From Acinetobacter tianfuensis (GTDB lineage: Bacteria; Pseudomonadota; Gammaproteobacteria; Pseudomonadales; Moraxellaceae): a DNA stretch of 64,000 nt. Position 1 is the stretch's first letter, and each line of letters opens with the position of its first letter. A model generated the notes under the pieces. The model made no database searches and was not told the DNA's origin. It saw nothing but the letters and a program-made list of their open reading frames with translations. Made by a program: the position numbers and the translations under genes. The stretch is from assembly GCF_003611465.1 (NCBI RefSeq), contig NZ_RAXV01000017.1, positions 1 through 64,000 of the forward strand, read 5' to 3'. Of the stretch, positions 1-9,788 are shown in pieces.

Positions 1-81
1 AGCAAAATCAGCAAAATCAGCAAAATCAGCAAAATCAGCAAAATCAGCCAAATCAGCCAAATCAGCCAAATCAGCCAAATC
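1..81 (+). repeat. 9-bp coding tandem repeat
   Basis: Five perfect copies of AGCAAAATC are followed by four copies of AGCCAAATC. The unit is a multiple of three, so copy-number change would lengthen or shorten the Q/N/P tract without shifting frame. The array continues to the window edge, so its full length is unknown. Confidence 0.9.
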
Positions 82-263
82 AGCAGAAAGCGCTAGAACA
101 GTCTACACCGCTGCAGAATAAAACGACGAAGAACCCTCCCGCAGAAACACCAATGGATCAGCCCGTCCGTTCAGCAGGTTACCGCTCTGAAGCTGCTGCG
201 CCAGCAGAAAAATTACAGCAAGCAGATGACATTGATTCACGTTTAAGAGATTCGAGCTACTAA
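1..263 (+). CDS. C-terminal end of an unidentified protein with QNQ/PNQ repeats (partial)
   Basis: An open frame runs in from the window edge (codons in phase with position 3) to a TAA at 261-263. It encodes about 86 residues. The first part is a run of Gln-Asn-Gln triplets that becomes Pro-Asn-Gln. A polar, Pro/Ala/Gln-rich tail follows, ending in DIDSRLRDSSY. There is no membrane segment or domain that I recognise. Low-complexity Q/N/P tails like this are common in cell-envelope or secreted proteins, but the function cannot be named from this fragment. It lies 41 bp upstream of the Sel1-repeat gene on the same strand and may share a transcript with it. Confidence 0.65.
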   Translation, partial: QNQQNQQNQQNQQNQPNQPNQPNQPNQQKALEQSTPLQNKTTKNPPAETPMDQPVRSAGYRSEAAAPAEKLQQADDIDSRLRDSSY

Positions 264-304
264 ATGCTGAAACAAAATTAAGATTACAGGATGTATTAAT
301 AAAA

Positions 305-1996
305 ATGTACACGTCTTCAAAGAAACTGATCCCGTTGATCATCAGCCTGTTTGCCTCATTAACGCCTGTTATGGTCTATGCTTTGCCTTCACAGGAGCAA
401 TTTGATCAAACCATGCAGGAGTTGATGAGCTCATCTGCCAGTCATCATCATCAGCCGTTCATTGCACAGCTGACGCAATGGGCAAAAGAAGGTCATGAAC
501 CTTCACAGGTCAACTTAGGGCAAATGTATCTGCAAGGAGATTTTGTTCAAAAAAATTTACGTTTAGCATATGAGTGGACGAATACCGCTGCGGCAAGAAA
601 TAATCCTAAAGCGCAAAATAATTTGGGCAAGATGTATCTTCGCGGTATTGGCGTAAAAAAAGATACTCTAAAAGCTTATGAGCTGTTCGGGAAAGCGGCT
701 CAGACTGGACTTTCAGATGCAAACTACAACTTAGGCCTGATGTTTGAGCAAGGCATAGGTGTTGAGATGAGCATGCCTTATGCATTCAGTTATTATTTTA
801 GGGCTGTTAAAACAGAGGCGCCGCAAATGTTCCAGCAAAATATGGGGCGGGCCAAGCAAGGCAATCCAATCGCGCAAAATGATTTAGGCTATATGTATGT
901 TATTGGATTTGGGACAGAAAAAAATTCACAGCAGGCGCTTTACTGGTTTGAGCAGGCCGCTAAGCAGCAACTGCCAGAAGCAATGAATAATTTAGGCGTC
1001 TTGTATGACGGCTTTGGCGAGTTTATACCTAAAAATTTTGATCCTGGCTATTACAAGGCCATTAAACACTACAGATCATCTTTAACTAATGGGCGTTCTA
1101 TTGAAAATGCCGCTGCGCGGGTCAGCTTGAATCATAATTTAGCAAATCAGTATTTTTCTCAGGCTTTAAAATTAGGGCATCCTGCAGCTCAGTTCAATAT
1201 GGCCAAAAAACTTGAAACAGGCTTGGGTGTGAGTGCTGATCAGCAGCAAGCAGTGCAGCTTTATCAGGCTGCGATTGTACAAGGCTTTACTTTGGCCGAA
1301 TACGAGCTGGCGCGTATGTATATGAATCAAAACAATGAGACTGGCAGATCTAAAGCTCTACCGCTGTTTGAAAGCGCTGCGCGTAAAGGTGACAGTCGTG
1401 CCATGAATTATTCGGCATTACTTTCTGGAAAGATGATTGATATTCCTGGGTGGTTCAATCCAGTACACAGCAGTGGACCTGAGGAATATCAGCGCTGGCT
1501 TAAAACACAGCAGCGTGACCAATTGATTGATGAAGATTATACAGAAGCCGGTATACAAAAACTGCAGCAGCAAGCGCAGAAGGGCAATGCATCGGCGCAA
1601 TATAAGCTGGCATTATTTCGTATAGAAGGCTTTAAATATTTGCCGCAGGATTTCAAAGAAGCGGAAAATTTGTTGAAAGCAGCGGCTGCACAGGGAAACG
1701 CGCACGCAATTTACAAATTAGGCTGGCTGTATTCTCGGGAGTATGTATTTGTACCTGCAGATACATCTGATACCAGTTTATTTTCCAGCTATAAATATGC
1801 AATGCCTTACTTTAAAGCTGCAGCAGATCAAGGTGTACCTGAAGCATTGCTGGAGCTAGCGATGACTTATCATAACGGAATGGGAGTAGAAATGAATCCA
1901 GCAATGGCGGTGAGCTACTACCGTCAAGCAGCACAAAGCGGTCTACCTCCTGCGGTAAGATGGATAAATAGATTTAAAGAAAGTGACCGCAAATAA
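305..1996 (+). CDS. Sel1-repeat (TPR-like) secreted protein
   Basis: A 563-residue protein. Residues 1-26 form a Sec signal peptide (KK, hydrophobic core, then VYA), so it is probably periplasmic. The rest consists of about nine Sel1-like repeats with the usual pattern of A-x2-NLG-x-MY-x-G-x-GV followed by A-x3-(Y/F)-x-AA. Repeats are visible near residues 95-130, 135-170, 195-230, 300-335, 430-470 and 510-550. Sel1 proteins are helical-repeat scaffolds for protein-protein contacts, and no catalytic domain is visible. The Shine-Dalgarno sequence is weak (AGGA about 14 bases upstream). The specific partner is unknown. Confidence 0.85.
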   Translation: MYTSSKKLIPLIISLFASLTPVMVYALPSQEQFDQTMQELMSSSASHHHQPFIAQLTQWAKEGHEPSQVNLGQMYLQGDFVQKNLRLAYEWTNTAAARNNPKAQNNLGKMYLRGIGVKKDTLKAYELFGKAAQTGLSDANYNLGLMFEQGIGVEMSMPYAFSYYFRAVKTEAPQMFQQNMGRAKQGNPIAQNDLGYMYVIGFGTEKNSQQALYWFEQAAKQQLPEAMNNLGVLYDGFGEFIPKNFDPGYYKAIKHYRSSLTNGRSIENAAARVSLNHNLANQYFSQALKLGHPAAQFNMAKKLETGLGVSADQQQAVQLYQAAIVQGFTLAEYELARMYMNQNNETGRSKALPLFESAARKGDSRAMNYSALLSGKMIDIPGWFNPVHSSGPEEYQRWLKTQQRDQLIDEDYTEAGIQKLQQQAQKGNASAQYKLALFRIEGFKYLPQDFKEAENLLKAAAAQGNAHAIYKLGWLYSREYVFVPADTSDTSLFSSYKYAMPYFKAAADQGVPEALLELAMTYHNGMGVEMNPAMAVSYYRQAAQSGLPPAVRWINRFKESDRK

Positions 1997-2032
1997 AGCT
2001 GAAATGATCATGCTGATCTAGAAAGTATCTGG

Positions 2033-2067
2033 GCTTTCCATAAATTGCGGCACAACTTATGGAAAGC
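2033..2067. terminator. Inverted repeat, possible bidirectional terminator
   Basis: A perfect 11-bp inverted repeat (GCTTTCCATAA / TTATGGAAAGC) with a 13-base loop lies between the convergent ends of the Sel1 gene and the hydrolase. No clear T-run follows on either side, so termination is inferred from position and stem. Confidence 0.4.
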
Positions 2068-2115
2068 TTAGAGCCCCTTTGGACAATTCAAAAAATTCGA
2101 TAAAGCATTCTATTT

Positions 2116-3051
2116 TTATTTATCTAAATGCTCATGCAAAATATGGCGCAGTTCAATTAACGTTTCGGGTTCGGCATGTATAGAATGTCCGCCTTTTAAA
2201 ATTGACTCTGAAATAGCGCCATCCAAATGCGAACTTGCATAAGGCACAATACCATCCGACATGTTTTGTTTATCATCTGACTTGCTTGCATTGCCAATAA
2301 TGGAATGATAAATCATCCCAGACTTTGGCTGGACGTTCTGCGTTAGGGCCATAAAGCGTGAACTTGGCCGCAGGTCATCTGGGCCAGAGTGAATCATGCC
2401 TTCTGTGCTATTTTTTGAGTTTAAATGAACATCTACTTGCTCAAAGAAGCTGACAGGCAGTTTCACCAATTTCTTCGCAATATTTACATACCATGTTTCT
2501 GCCAACTCACTGCCGCGATGAGGCGCCGCAACAAAAATAGCGCGGCTAAACGGCGGCAGCGGTTTAAATATAAAACGCTCACGAATGATCGGATTACGCT
2601 GCAGCTGAATATTCTGTTCATAATTAAGCAGCGGTACAGCTTGTGCATTGATGTCTGCATCACTCACGAGTAAACGGCTGATGACACCGCCCATACTGTG
2701 GCCAATAAGAACCGCATCGTGCGATGAAACAGAATTTGGTTCAACTTGAGTAAAGGCCTGTTTCAGCAGAGCATGAATTTGAAAACGGCTTTCAAAAATT
2801 GGCATATTGGTAGAGTAAAATACTTGCCAAACTTGATAATGCTCACGCAGCTTTGCATCACCCATAATATTATTGGTTAAGGAAACCCAAGTTTCAGGAC
2901 TGCTGGCAAGGCCATGAATCATCACAATAATTTTTTTATTTGGCTGATAAGGTTCTAGCTTGAATAAGTGCGGCATTTGCAGACGTTCTTCACGGTTCAG
3001 CAGCGTCCAATAACCTGCTGTACCTAACTTATTTTCTAAGCCATAAACCAA
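2116..3051 (-). pseudogene. Alpha/beta hydrolase (lipase-like) domain, 3' part of a frameshifted gene
   Basis: The 311-residue frame carries an alpha/beta-hydrolase fold: an oxyanion-type VMIHGLASSPETW segment near residue 45, the nucleophile elbow GHSMGG near residue 120, and a C-terminal DGIVPYASSHLDGA segment plus a late His in LKGGHSIHAEP that fit the acid and His of the triad. The only start for this frame is a TTG at 3049-3051 with no Shine-Dalgarno sequence, and it overlaps the upstream lipoprotein frame. Removing one base near 3036-3040 would join the two frames as ...PFGLWLENKLG..., giving one lipoprotein-hydrolase of about 640 residues. I therefore read this as the catalytic half of a split gene. 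It could still be made if re-initiation or +1 frameshifting occurs. Confidence 0.7.
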
Positions 3052-4024
3052 AAGGCACAGAGTAATTTACCGTCAGCGTGTAATCTTGTCCCTGAATATG
3101 AGCGCTCTGGTACAGGTTTGGGTCAATCAGCTGAATTTTAAATTCGGCCTGACCTGAGAGCACTTGCGCTGCAGTTGCCTCAGGCTGTACAGGCAATGCA
3201 ATGCTGCTGAGCGCCAAATAACGCGGATCACGAATATTAGGATTGCTTTTGTCTTGGTAAACGCTTTCTGGATCGAGTATGAATGGGCTATTCTGCTGCG
3301 GCATCGCTTTTTGAATGACAAATTCAGCGCCAATGCCTTCCTGACGGTTAATGCGGTCTAAACATGTAAAATTTAAGTTATAGCTGGATTGCAGCTGGCT
3401 GATTTGAGCATTGAGCAGACTCGGATATTTTGATATATCTATAGCATATTCAGATTTGCCTACCTGTATGTTTTTAGGAGTTTTCGCCGCAGTTTTTGCT
3501 TTTGCAGTCTTTAAAATAATTTGCGACAAAGCGACATTATAGAATGTGCGGACTTGGCCTTGTCTTAAATCAAAAACACGGCTGGAAGGGCTATGCGGCG
3601 CATAGAACAAATATACAAAGCTATTACGTAAGCTTTTATCTAAGTAGCCTAATTGCTCAGCTGTACAGCTGTCTGCAGATTGATTTGACGTACAGGCTTT
3701 AGCATTATTCATTTGCAGCGCTTTTGATAAATAAAGTTCACTGACGGCTGCATAAACTTGTTCTTTATCTAAAGTATTTTCTGCATGCAATTGGGCTGCA
3801 CATTCGTTGATATGAGCCAAACATTGAGAAGTTTCAATCGCTTCTAAGGACAAAAGCTGCCGAGTCGCTTCACTCAAATGATGTGTGGTTAAAATACTGT
3901 CGTTCTTTTGCGCTAAAGATGTACTGAGCTGATTTTCTTGTAATTTTATCAGCTGGCAGCCAGACAGCAGACTCAAGCTAAGCAGGCTTAAAAGACTTAA
4001 ACGGAATGTTGGCAGCGTCGGCAT
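3029..4024 (-). pseudogene. Lipoprotein N-terminal domain, 5' part of the frameshifted hydrolase gene
   Basis: Starting at the ATG at 4022-4024 gives a type II signal peptide with lipobox LLSGC and the lipidated Cys at residue 23. An in-frame ATG at 4051 adds nine residues and makes the signal less typical. The mature part (about 300 residues) has no motif that I can name. It ends ...VNYSVPFGLWLRK at a TAA that overlaps the beginning of the hydrolase frame by 23 bases. Outer-membrane lipoproteins with an N-terminal accessory domain and a C-terminal hydrolase occur in Acinetobacter, which supports the reading of one interrupted gene. A sequencing error is an alternative explanation. Confidence 0.65.
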
Positions 4025-4095
4025 ATAATAGACCCAAATATACTTGGGCATATTTTAACTGAATCTGATTGTTTATGTGCAAGTGGTGCTCGGCC

Positions 4096-5175
4096 TTAAC
4101 TTGCAGCGGCAGAAAATACTTTCTCTAATATATGCTTATGAATAAATTTCAGTTTGTTGAGAACTGCATTGGATAAAGTAAATGGGTAGGCATCATCCAG
4201 CCCCATGCTTCTATTCAGCGCATTTAGATTAAATGTTAAGGTTATCCAGTGCTGCAGCAGCAAATCAAAATTTTTTCCGCCTATTGGATTTTCAAGCATT
4301 TCAAGATTTTTTAAGCCATTTTTATTGGTACGGACTTCTAAGCCTGCATAGTAGGCGGTTTCCAGAGTGTCCATCATATGTAAATAATGCGCCCAAGTCT
4401 CTGCCCAGTCCTCCCAAGGGTGAGTGCTGGCATAGGAGCTGACAAAGGATTCTGGCCAATTATCTGGCGGGCCGTCTTCATAGTGCTTTTTTAAGGCTTC
4501 AGTGTAGTCCTGCCGCTCATCGCCAAATAGTTCACGAAAATCATGTATTAAATCTGGGTGTAAATGCTGAATTAAATCAAAATAATAATGGCCGCTTTCA
4601 TGGCGGAAATGTCCCAGCAGTGTTCGATAGTTTTCGCCCATTTTTATGCGCGTCGTCTCACGGTAAATGACATCAGCTTCACTTGCGTTTAAAGTGATTA
4701 CCCCGCTGGCATGGCCTGTCATCACAGGGAAGTCTGCTTGCGGCATCAGAAAATTAAAACGCAGGCCAAAACGGTCATCATCTGTTTTTTTGGGGCGCGG
4801 CATAATATTTAAGCGCTGCATTAAATATAAAAAACGGCGTTTGGCGTGTTCTAGACGTGCCCAATACACAATATGGTCAGGGTTATCCAGGCTTGGAATG
4901 ATGTGCGTCAGCTGACAGGATTCACAGTAAATTTCCTCGCTTTCTATCGGAATCACCCAATTGCACACACTGTGATGCTGATAGTTATAACAAGGTTTAT
5001 AACGTTTGCCCTTGAGCGCAGGATTGAGTGCTAGCCATAAGTTATTGCTGTATTTTTTGAAGCTGCCCATATCTTTTTCAGATGCAATATAGCCAAGCGC
5101 AGTTTGACAATTCACACAATATGAATTTGCAAAAAACACTTGATTACCGCATTCAGCACATGCGAAATACTTCAT
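4096..5175 (-). CDS. Zinc-ribbon putative metallopeptidase (DUF2248/Peptidase_Mx type)
   Basis: A 359-residue cytoplasmic protein with no signal peptide. The N-terminus is a zinc ribbon (C-x2-C near residues 6-9, C-x2-C near 20-23), followed by further Cys pairs around residues 60-85. The middle holds an HESGH motif near residue 190 with Tyr-Tyr-Phe-Asp after it, matching the HExxH-like site of the putative zinc-binding metallopeptidase family. Family length is usually 330-380, so it appears complete. It is a single gene read towards the split hydrolase. The substrate is unknown. Confidence 0.8.
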   Translation of the reverse strand: MKYFACAECGNQVFFANSYCVNCQTALGYIASEKDMGSFKKYSNNLWLALNPALKGKRYKPCYNYQHHSVCNWVIPIESEEIYCESCQLTHIIPSLDNPDHIVYWARLEHAKRRFLYLMQRLNIMPRPKKTDDDRFGLRFNFLMPQADFPVMTGHASGVITLNASEADVIYRETTRIKMGENYRTLLGHFRHESGHYYFDLIQHLHPDLIHDFRELFGDERQDYTEALKKHYEDGPPDNWPESFVSSYASTHPWEDWAETWAHYLHMMDTLETAYYAGLEVRTNKNGLKNLEMLENPIGGKNFDLLLQHWITLTFNLNALNRSMGLDDAYPFTLSNAVLNKLKFIHKHILEKVFSAAAS

Positions 5176-5373
5176 AGGCCACCTAGATTTTTATTCTTAA
5201 TTTCAATCTTTTTTCTACAAATAGGTATTTTTGCACAGTTTATTTTTCGGCTATAGCAACTTTTTGTGATTTTTTAACAGCAGGTATTTCACTATGAGAC
5301 TGTAGCCTTGAAAGCAGACCTAGAATTATAATATGTGGCTTCTTGATATTTACTTTATAGTTTTAGCGCTTTT

Positions 5374-6768
5374 ATGTCTTTGCTTTCTTCCTATCTCCAA
5401 AGCGGTCAATTTTGTATTTTAGTAGAATACCTCACATCACTGAATGAGGTTTTTCCTGTAAGAAATCAATTTGCAGGCTATCCCGCCGTGATGACGCTAG
5501 CAGACCGCGTACATTCAGACCATGATGTATCTCCCTTAGAGGCAAGCAAAAAATATCCGAAGGATGCTGAAAAAGTGCTGCACTTTGCAGGTAAAGGCAG
5601 AGATATTCAGGATTTTGAAAGGTTTTTAGCACAGGCTAAAATTGCGAATATTCAAAATTTATTGCTGCTGACTGGCGATAAGCTAAAAGAGCATCAAAAT
5701 GGGAACAATGCTGTGGAGCGCAGCCGCTATTTAGAGTCGGTGAATGCCGTCATGGCCGCAAAAAAAGCAGGCGGGTTTTGTATTGGAACCGCATTTAATC
5801 CATTTAAATATGCCGAAGCAGAACGTGATGCGCAATATTTAAAATTGCACAAAAAAATCAAAGCGGGCGCAGATTTTATTATTACCCAATTGGGCTATGA
5901 TATCGCTGCATTAAAGCAGGCGAGGGCATTTTTAAAACAGCATCATTATGCACAAAATATATTGGCATGCGTGATGCCGCTAAGTTGGGCGCGTGCTAAA
6001 TTTATGCTGAAACATAAAGTGGCAGGCATTGTGATTACACCGCATATGTTCAAGGTTTTAGCCGATGAAAAAGAGGCGGGATTAAGCGAGCAGGTTTATT
6101 TACGCTGTGCTTTGCAAATATTGATCTGTAAACAATTGGGTTTTGCAGGTGTTGACCTTTCTGCTTGTCATAAGCCTGAAGAGCAAATGCTGCTGGAGCG
6201 TTATATAGAGCAATATAGCCATTTAGATTTGGATGCACTTGAAAGGCTGTGGAATCAATTATGGAAAATACAAAGCGGCCACGAGTTTCAGCCTGAATTA
6301 AACTATTTTTCCCGTCCCCCATCATCAAGTCAGCTGATCAAATATCACCACCTGCATCTTATGCATGATGCGCTGTTTGATTCGAAAGTTGCCCGAGGTT
6401 TGGGACGCTTTATTTTTAAAGCGTCATTTTGGGAGCGTGCATCTGCAGCGAAAACCTTACTGAAAACAGAATATATCAGTAAACATGGTGTTGTAGGCTG
6501 TGAAAGCTGCGGGCAATGCCGTTTGGGTGATACCTTATATATTTGTCCTGAAACCTGTCCTAAAGGTTTAGCCAATGGCCCTTGCGGCGGTACAAGTTTA
6601 GACCGCTGTGAATTTGGCGACCGTGAATGCATCCATTCAGTAAAAGCGCGGCTTGCTAAAGCTGTACAGCAAACACAGGTCTTAAAAGAAAAGCTGATTC
6701 CAGCTGTGCCTATTGCTGTTCGGGGCAGCAGTTCTTGGAAAAACTGGTATTTAGCGGAAGAGGCCTAA
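5374..6768 (+). CDS. Methylenetetrahydrofolate reductase-like protein with MTHFR C-terminal Cys domain
   Basis: A 464-residue protein. Residues 1-310 resemble the TIM-barrel flavoprotein fold of MetF (VEYLTS near the start, LLLTGD near residue 107, GADFIITQLGYD near 166). Residues 375-445 form the MTHFR C-terminal domain with a dense Cys pattern (CESCGQCR, CPETCPKG, GPCGG), which probably binds zinc or an iron-sulfur cluster. A one-carbon (folate) redox role is likely. The true methionine-pathway MetF lacks this C-terminal domain, so this is a paralogue whose substrate is uncertain. It is monocistronic. Confidence 0.75.
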   Translation: MSLLSSYLQSGQFCILVEYLTSLNEVFPVRNQFAGYPAVMTLADRVHSDHDVSPLEASKKYPKDAEKVLHFAGKGRDIQDFERFLAQAKIANIQNLLLLTGDKLKEHQNGNNAVERSRYLESVNAVMAAKKAGGFCIGTAFNPFKYAEAERDAQYLKLHKKIKAGADFIITQLGYDIAALKQARAFLKQHHYAQNILACVMPLSWARAKFMLKHKVAGIVITPHMFKVLADEKEAGLSEQVYLRCALQILICKQLGFAGVDLSACHKPEEQMLLERYIEQYSHLDLDALERLWNQLWKIQSGHEFQPELNYFSRPPSSSQLIKYHHLHLMHDALFDSKVARGLGRFIFKASFWERASAAKTLLKTEYISKHGVVGCESCGQCRLGDTLYICPETCPKGLANGPCGGTSLDRCEFGDRECIHSVKARLAKAVQQTQVLKEKLIPAVPIAVRGSSSWKNWYLAEEA

Positions 6769-6978
6769 ACACAGATTTTTAATCCTCTTCCTGCGGGTAA
6801 AATGATTCTTTTTTGCTGATCCCAGCATGCGTACAGCACCGCCATTTTTACGCCAGTTATAGTCCCAGCAGGTCATCTCTTTATAATGTGAAGCAGAATG
6901 ATGTCTGCAATCATTCATCTGCTGCTGTTTGCAATTTTGCTGCACAGCTTTGCATTTAAAATAAGATTGAATATCCAT
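6751..6978 (-). CDS. Small Cys/Trp-containing hypothetical protein
   Basis: A 75-residue frame fills most of the gap between the MTHFR-like gene and the LysR gene, overlapping the former by only 18 bases. It contains Cys residues at 9, 16, 24 and 36, a CWDYNWRKNGG segment and a very basic C-terminus. That composition looks more like a real small protein than chance frame. No Shine-Dalgarno sequence is visible before the ATG, and I do not recognise a family. A CHCH-like or metal-binding fold is possible from Cys spacing but unproven. Confidence 0.4.
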   Translation of the reverse strand: MDIQSYFKCKAVQQNCKQQQMNDCRHHSASHYKEMTCWDYNWRKNGGAVRMLGSAKKNHFTRRKRIKNLCLGLFR

Positions 6979-7251
6979 ATAAAATATTGAAAAGCTATTT
7001 TGTCTTTTGCGCTGTTATATTTCAGCTATTCAGTATCTTTTATGTTGTGCGGAATGAGCGCCGTCACATCACTTAATCGAATGTTTCAGTCGCGCGGAAG
7101 CATTTTTGAACTTAATCATTTCATTCTAAGACTATGGTATTTTACTGCTTGCTTACAGACTTAAGGCCACGATAATGTATAAAATAGAAAGATTCAAAAT
7201 ATGTAATGGCTCAGCTATGCCTTGCTGACGCTAAAAGGTTTAGAACGACTC

Positions 7252-8166
7252 ATGGAATTGAGACAATTACGGTATTTTACTGCTGTGGCGGATGCGCAGA
7301 GTATTACGAAAGCAGCCGAAAAGTTAAACATTGCACAGCCGCCGCTGACGCGGCATATTCAAAATTTGGAAAGCAGTTTAGGAACAAAGCTGTTTGAACG
7401 TGAGAGCAGGCCGCTGCAGCTGACCCAAGCTGGTCATTTTTTTTATTTGCATGCGAAACAGCTGCTGTCTAATGCGGACGAAATTAAAACCATGACGCAG
7501 CGTATTGCTGCAAATAATCAAAGTTTACGCATCGGCTTTGTTAATTCGCTTATGTATGGCGTAATGCCTAAAATTATTCATTTGTTTCATACGCAGCACT
7601 CGGATGTCCATATTGAATTGCTGGAAATGAATTCGCATGAGCAGGCCTCGGCATTGAGAGAAGGACGTATTGATATTGGCTTTGGCCGTTATTGTATTGC
7701 CGATGTCGCATTACGCAGGGTGCTGCTGAGAAATGAAAGCTTGGTGCTGGCAGTACATGCCAGCCATGCTTTAGCACAGCAAAAACAAGGAATTTACTTA
7801 AAGCAGATTGCAGAAGATCAGCTATTTTTATATCCCAATTCGGCTGGGCCAAATTTTGCGACATATTTGCTGCAGCGTTTTACGGAATGCAGCCTGATCC
7901 CGAAAAAACAGCAGTTTGTACGGGATTTACAGTTAGCTTTAGGCCGTGTTGCATGCGGTGTCGGTATTTGTGTTGTGCCGCAAAGCGCCGCAGCGCTGCA
8001 GCTGGCAAATGTGCATTATTTACCGATTTTAGATTGCGCGGCCGTCAGTCCGATCTATTTAAATGTACGGCAAAATGAGGACTGTGAACATATCAATTCA
8101 CTGTTTGACTGTATTTATCAAGTGTATGATCTAGAAGCAATAGCATATGAAAGAGCAGTACTCTAA
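7252..8166 (+). CDS. LysR-family regulator, CatM/BenM subtype
   Basis: The 304-residue protein begins at MELRQLRYF; an in-frame ATG ten codons upstream is less likely, because CatM and BenM start at this same position. Residues 1-65 form the winged helix-turn-helix (TKAAEKLNIAQPPLTRHIQNLE), and the rest is the effector-binding domain. The N-terminus is strikingly like BenM/CatM, which respond to muconate or benzoate. No aromatic-catabolism genes lie nearby, so the inducer and targets cannot be assigned. It converges on the MocR gene with 23 bp between stops. Confidence 0.85.
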   Translation: MELRQLRYFTAVADAQSITKAAEKLNIAQPPLTRHIQNLESSLGTKLFERESRPLQLTQAGHFFYLHAKQLLSNADEIKTMTQRIAANNQSLRIGFVNSLMYGVMPKIIHLFHTQHSDVHIELLEMNSHEQASALREGRIDIGFGRYCIADVALRRVLLRNESLVLAVHASHALAQQKQGIYLKQIAEDQLFLYPNSAGPNFATYLLQRFTECSLIPKKQQFVRDLQLALGRVACGVGICVVPQSAAALQLANVHYLPILDCAAVSPIYLNVRQNEDCEHINSLFDCIYQVYDLEAIAYERAVL

Positions 8167-8189
8167 TACGGTTTACTGTTAGAGAAAGT

Positions 8190-9605
8190 TCAGCCTTTTT
8201 CAGCTATGTTATCGGCAATGACGCGGCATAGCTGCTGCAAAGCTTGTTCTATATCCGTATGAAGCTCATAAGAGCAATTTAACCGGATACAATTTTGCAG
8301 GCTGTGTTTGGGCCTGAACAGCAAACTCGGAGCAATGCTGATTTTATGCTGCAGCAGTGTTTGGTAAATATGGTAGCTGTCACAATATTCGGGCAGTTTA
8401 ATCCAAAGGAAATAACCGCTAGGATAAATATCCACTTTGCATTGCTGCGGTAAATGCAATTTTAAATAATCATAAATGACTTGTTTGTACTGAGCTAAGC
8501 GTAAACATAAATGCCTTAAATGCTTTTCATAGTGATGCTGCGATAAAAAGTCGACCAGCGCATTTTGTACCAAAGGGCTGACCGATAAAGTACTCATGAG
8601 CTGCAAATGCTGAATAGCATCTGAAAATTGACGTGCATGAATCCAGCCTACACGCGTCCCCATACCCAAAGACTTTGAAAAGGTCGAACAATGCAGCACT
8701 CGCTGATGCTGATCAAAATAAGTCATCGGCAGCGGTTTTTTCCCGCCATAATTCAGTTCTAAATAAACATCATCTTCAATCAAATAGACTTGATACTGTT
8801 CTAACAGCGCTGCGATTTTTTTCTTAATGTTATTTGAAACTGTATATCCGAGCGGGTTTTGGGTGTTTAGCATAAGCCAGCACACTTTAACAGGATACTG
8901 CTGAAGGGCTTTTTCAAAGGCTTCTATATGCAGACCAAATTCGCTGTGATCGGGAATAGTAACGACTTGTAAACCTAAGCGTTCGGCCGCTTGCCATGCA
9001 CCATAAAATACCGTTTCCTGCAGTAAAATAACATCTGAAGGCTTGGTCAAAGCCTCTAATGCTAAATTTAGAGCATTTAATGCGCCAGATGTAATGACAA
9101 TGTCATCTGAGTTGCATTGCACGCCTTGCATCATATAGCGGCTGGCAATCATTTGGCGCAGCGCTAAATTGCCTGGAGGCATGTTGTCATTATTTAAGTA
9201 ACTTTGTTTTCGTTTCGCATGCTGCGCTAAAAGCTGCATAAATTTTTGGTTGAAGAGCAGCTCAGGATTTGGAAAAGCAGATCCGAAAGGGATAAAGCCC
9301 GCAGCTTGTGTATTTTTAAGATAATGAAATACAGCAGAGTTAATTTGAATATGTTCAGCTGCATGTACGCCTGCATTCAGCAGCGTTTGGCTTGCGCTGC
9401 GCTCATTGACATAATATCCAGATTTATCTTTGGCATAAATGATGCCTTGTGTTTCCAGTGTCTGATAGGCATTCAGCACAGTAATCAGGCTATAACCGGA
9501 AATCTGCGCCTGTTCACGCAAAGATGGCAGCTTTTCATGTGCTTTCCATTGGCCGCTGTCAATAAGCTGACGTAAATGCAGAGCCAATTTTTCGGATTTA
9601 AACAT
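8190..9605 (-). CDS. MocR/PdxR-type regulator (GntR helix-turn-helix fused to aminotransferase fold)
   Basis: A 471-residue protein. Residues 1-70 form a GntR winged helix (KLPSLREQAQISGYSLITVLNAYQTLE). Residues 90-470 resemble class I aminotransferases, with the PLP-lysine in STFSKSLGMGTRVGW near residue 310 and an LNTQNPLGYT segment near 247. MocR proteins use a PLP-bound fold as the sensor of an amino acid, amine or vitamin B6. The gene is divergent from the small membrane protein at 9789, which may be its target. The ligand is unknown. Confidence 0.85.
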   Translation of the reverse strand: MFKSEKLALHLRQLIDSGQWKAHEKLPSLREQAQISGYSLITVLNAYQTLETQGIIYAKDKSGYYVNERSASQTLLNAGVHAAEHIQINSAVFHYLKNTQAAGFIPFGSAFPNPELLFNQKFMQLLAQHAKRKQSYLNNDNMPPGNLALRQMIASRYMMQGVQCNSDDIVITSGALNALNLALEALTKPSDVILLQETVFYGAWQAAERLGLQVVTIPDHSEFGLHIEAFEKALQQYPVKVCWLMLNTQNPLGYTVSNNIKKKIAALLEQYQVYLIEDDVYLELNYGGKKPLPMTYFDQHQRVLHCSTFSKSLGMGTRVGWIHARQFSDAIQHLQLMSTLSVSPLVQNALVDFLSQHHYEKHLRHLCLRLAQYKQVIYDYLKLHLPQQCKVDIYPSGYFLWIKLPEYCDSYHIYQTLLQHKISIAPSLLFRPKHSLQNCIRLNCSYELHTDIEQALQQLCRVIADNIAEKG

Positions 9606-9788
9606 TTTATATACTTTAAAATCTGTACCTATATTTTGTATAAAATACCTGATAAAACGTAAAAAGTTGACTAAAATAATCAGAAAAGCAGGAATCTGTT
9701 ATATTTTTTTAAAGCTTTTTTGTATCTACAGACTGAATCTCGTTTATACCATAATGCTGTTATTAGCTCACACGAAACAGGTGCAGAT

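Noticed and set aside
1..81. Short direct repeats, possible CRISPR-like array
   Set aside because: The units are contiguous 9-mers with no spacers and lie in frame inside a coding region.
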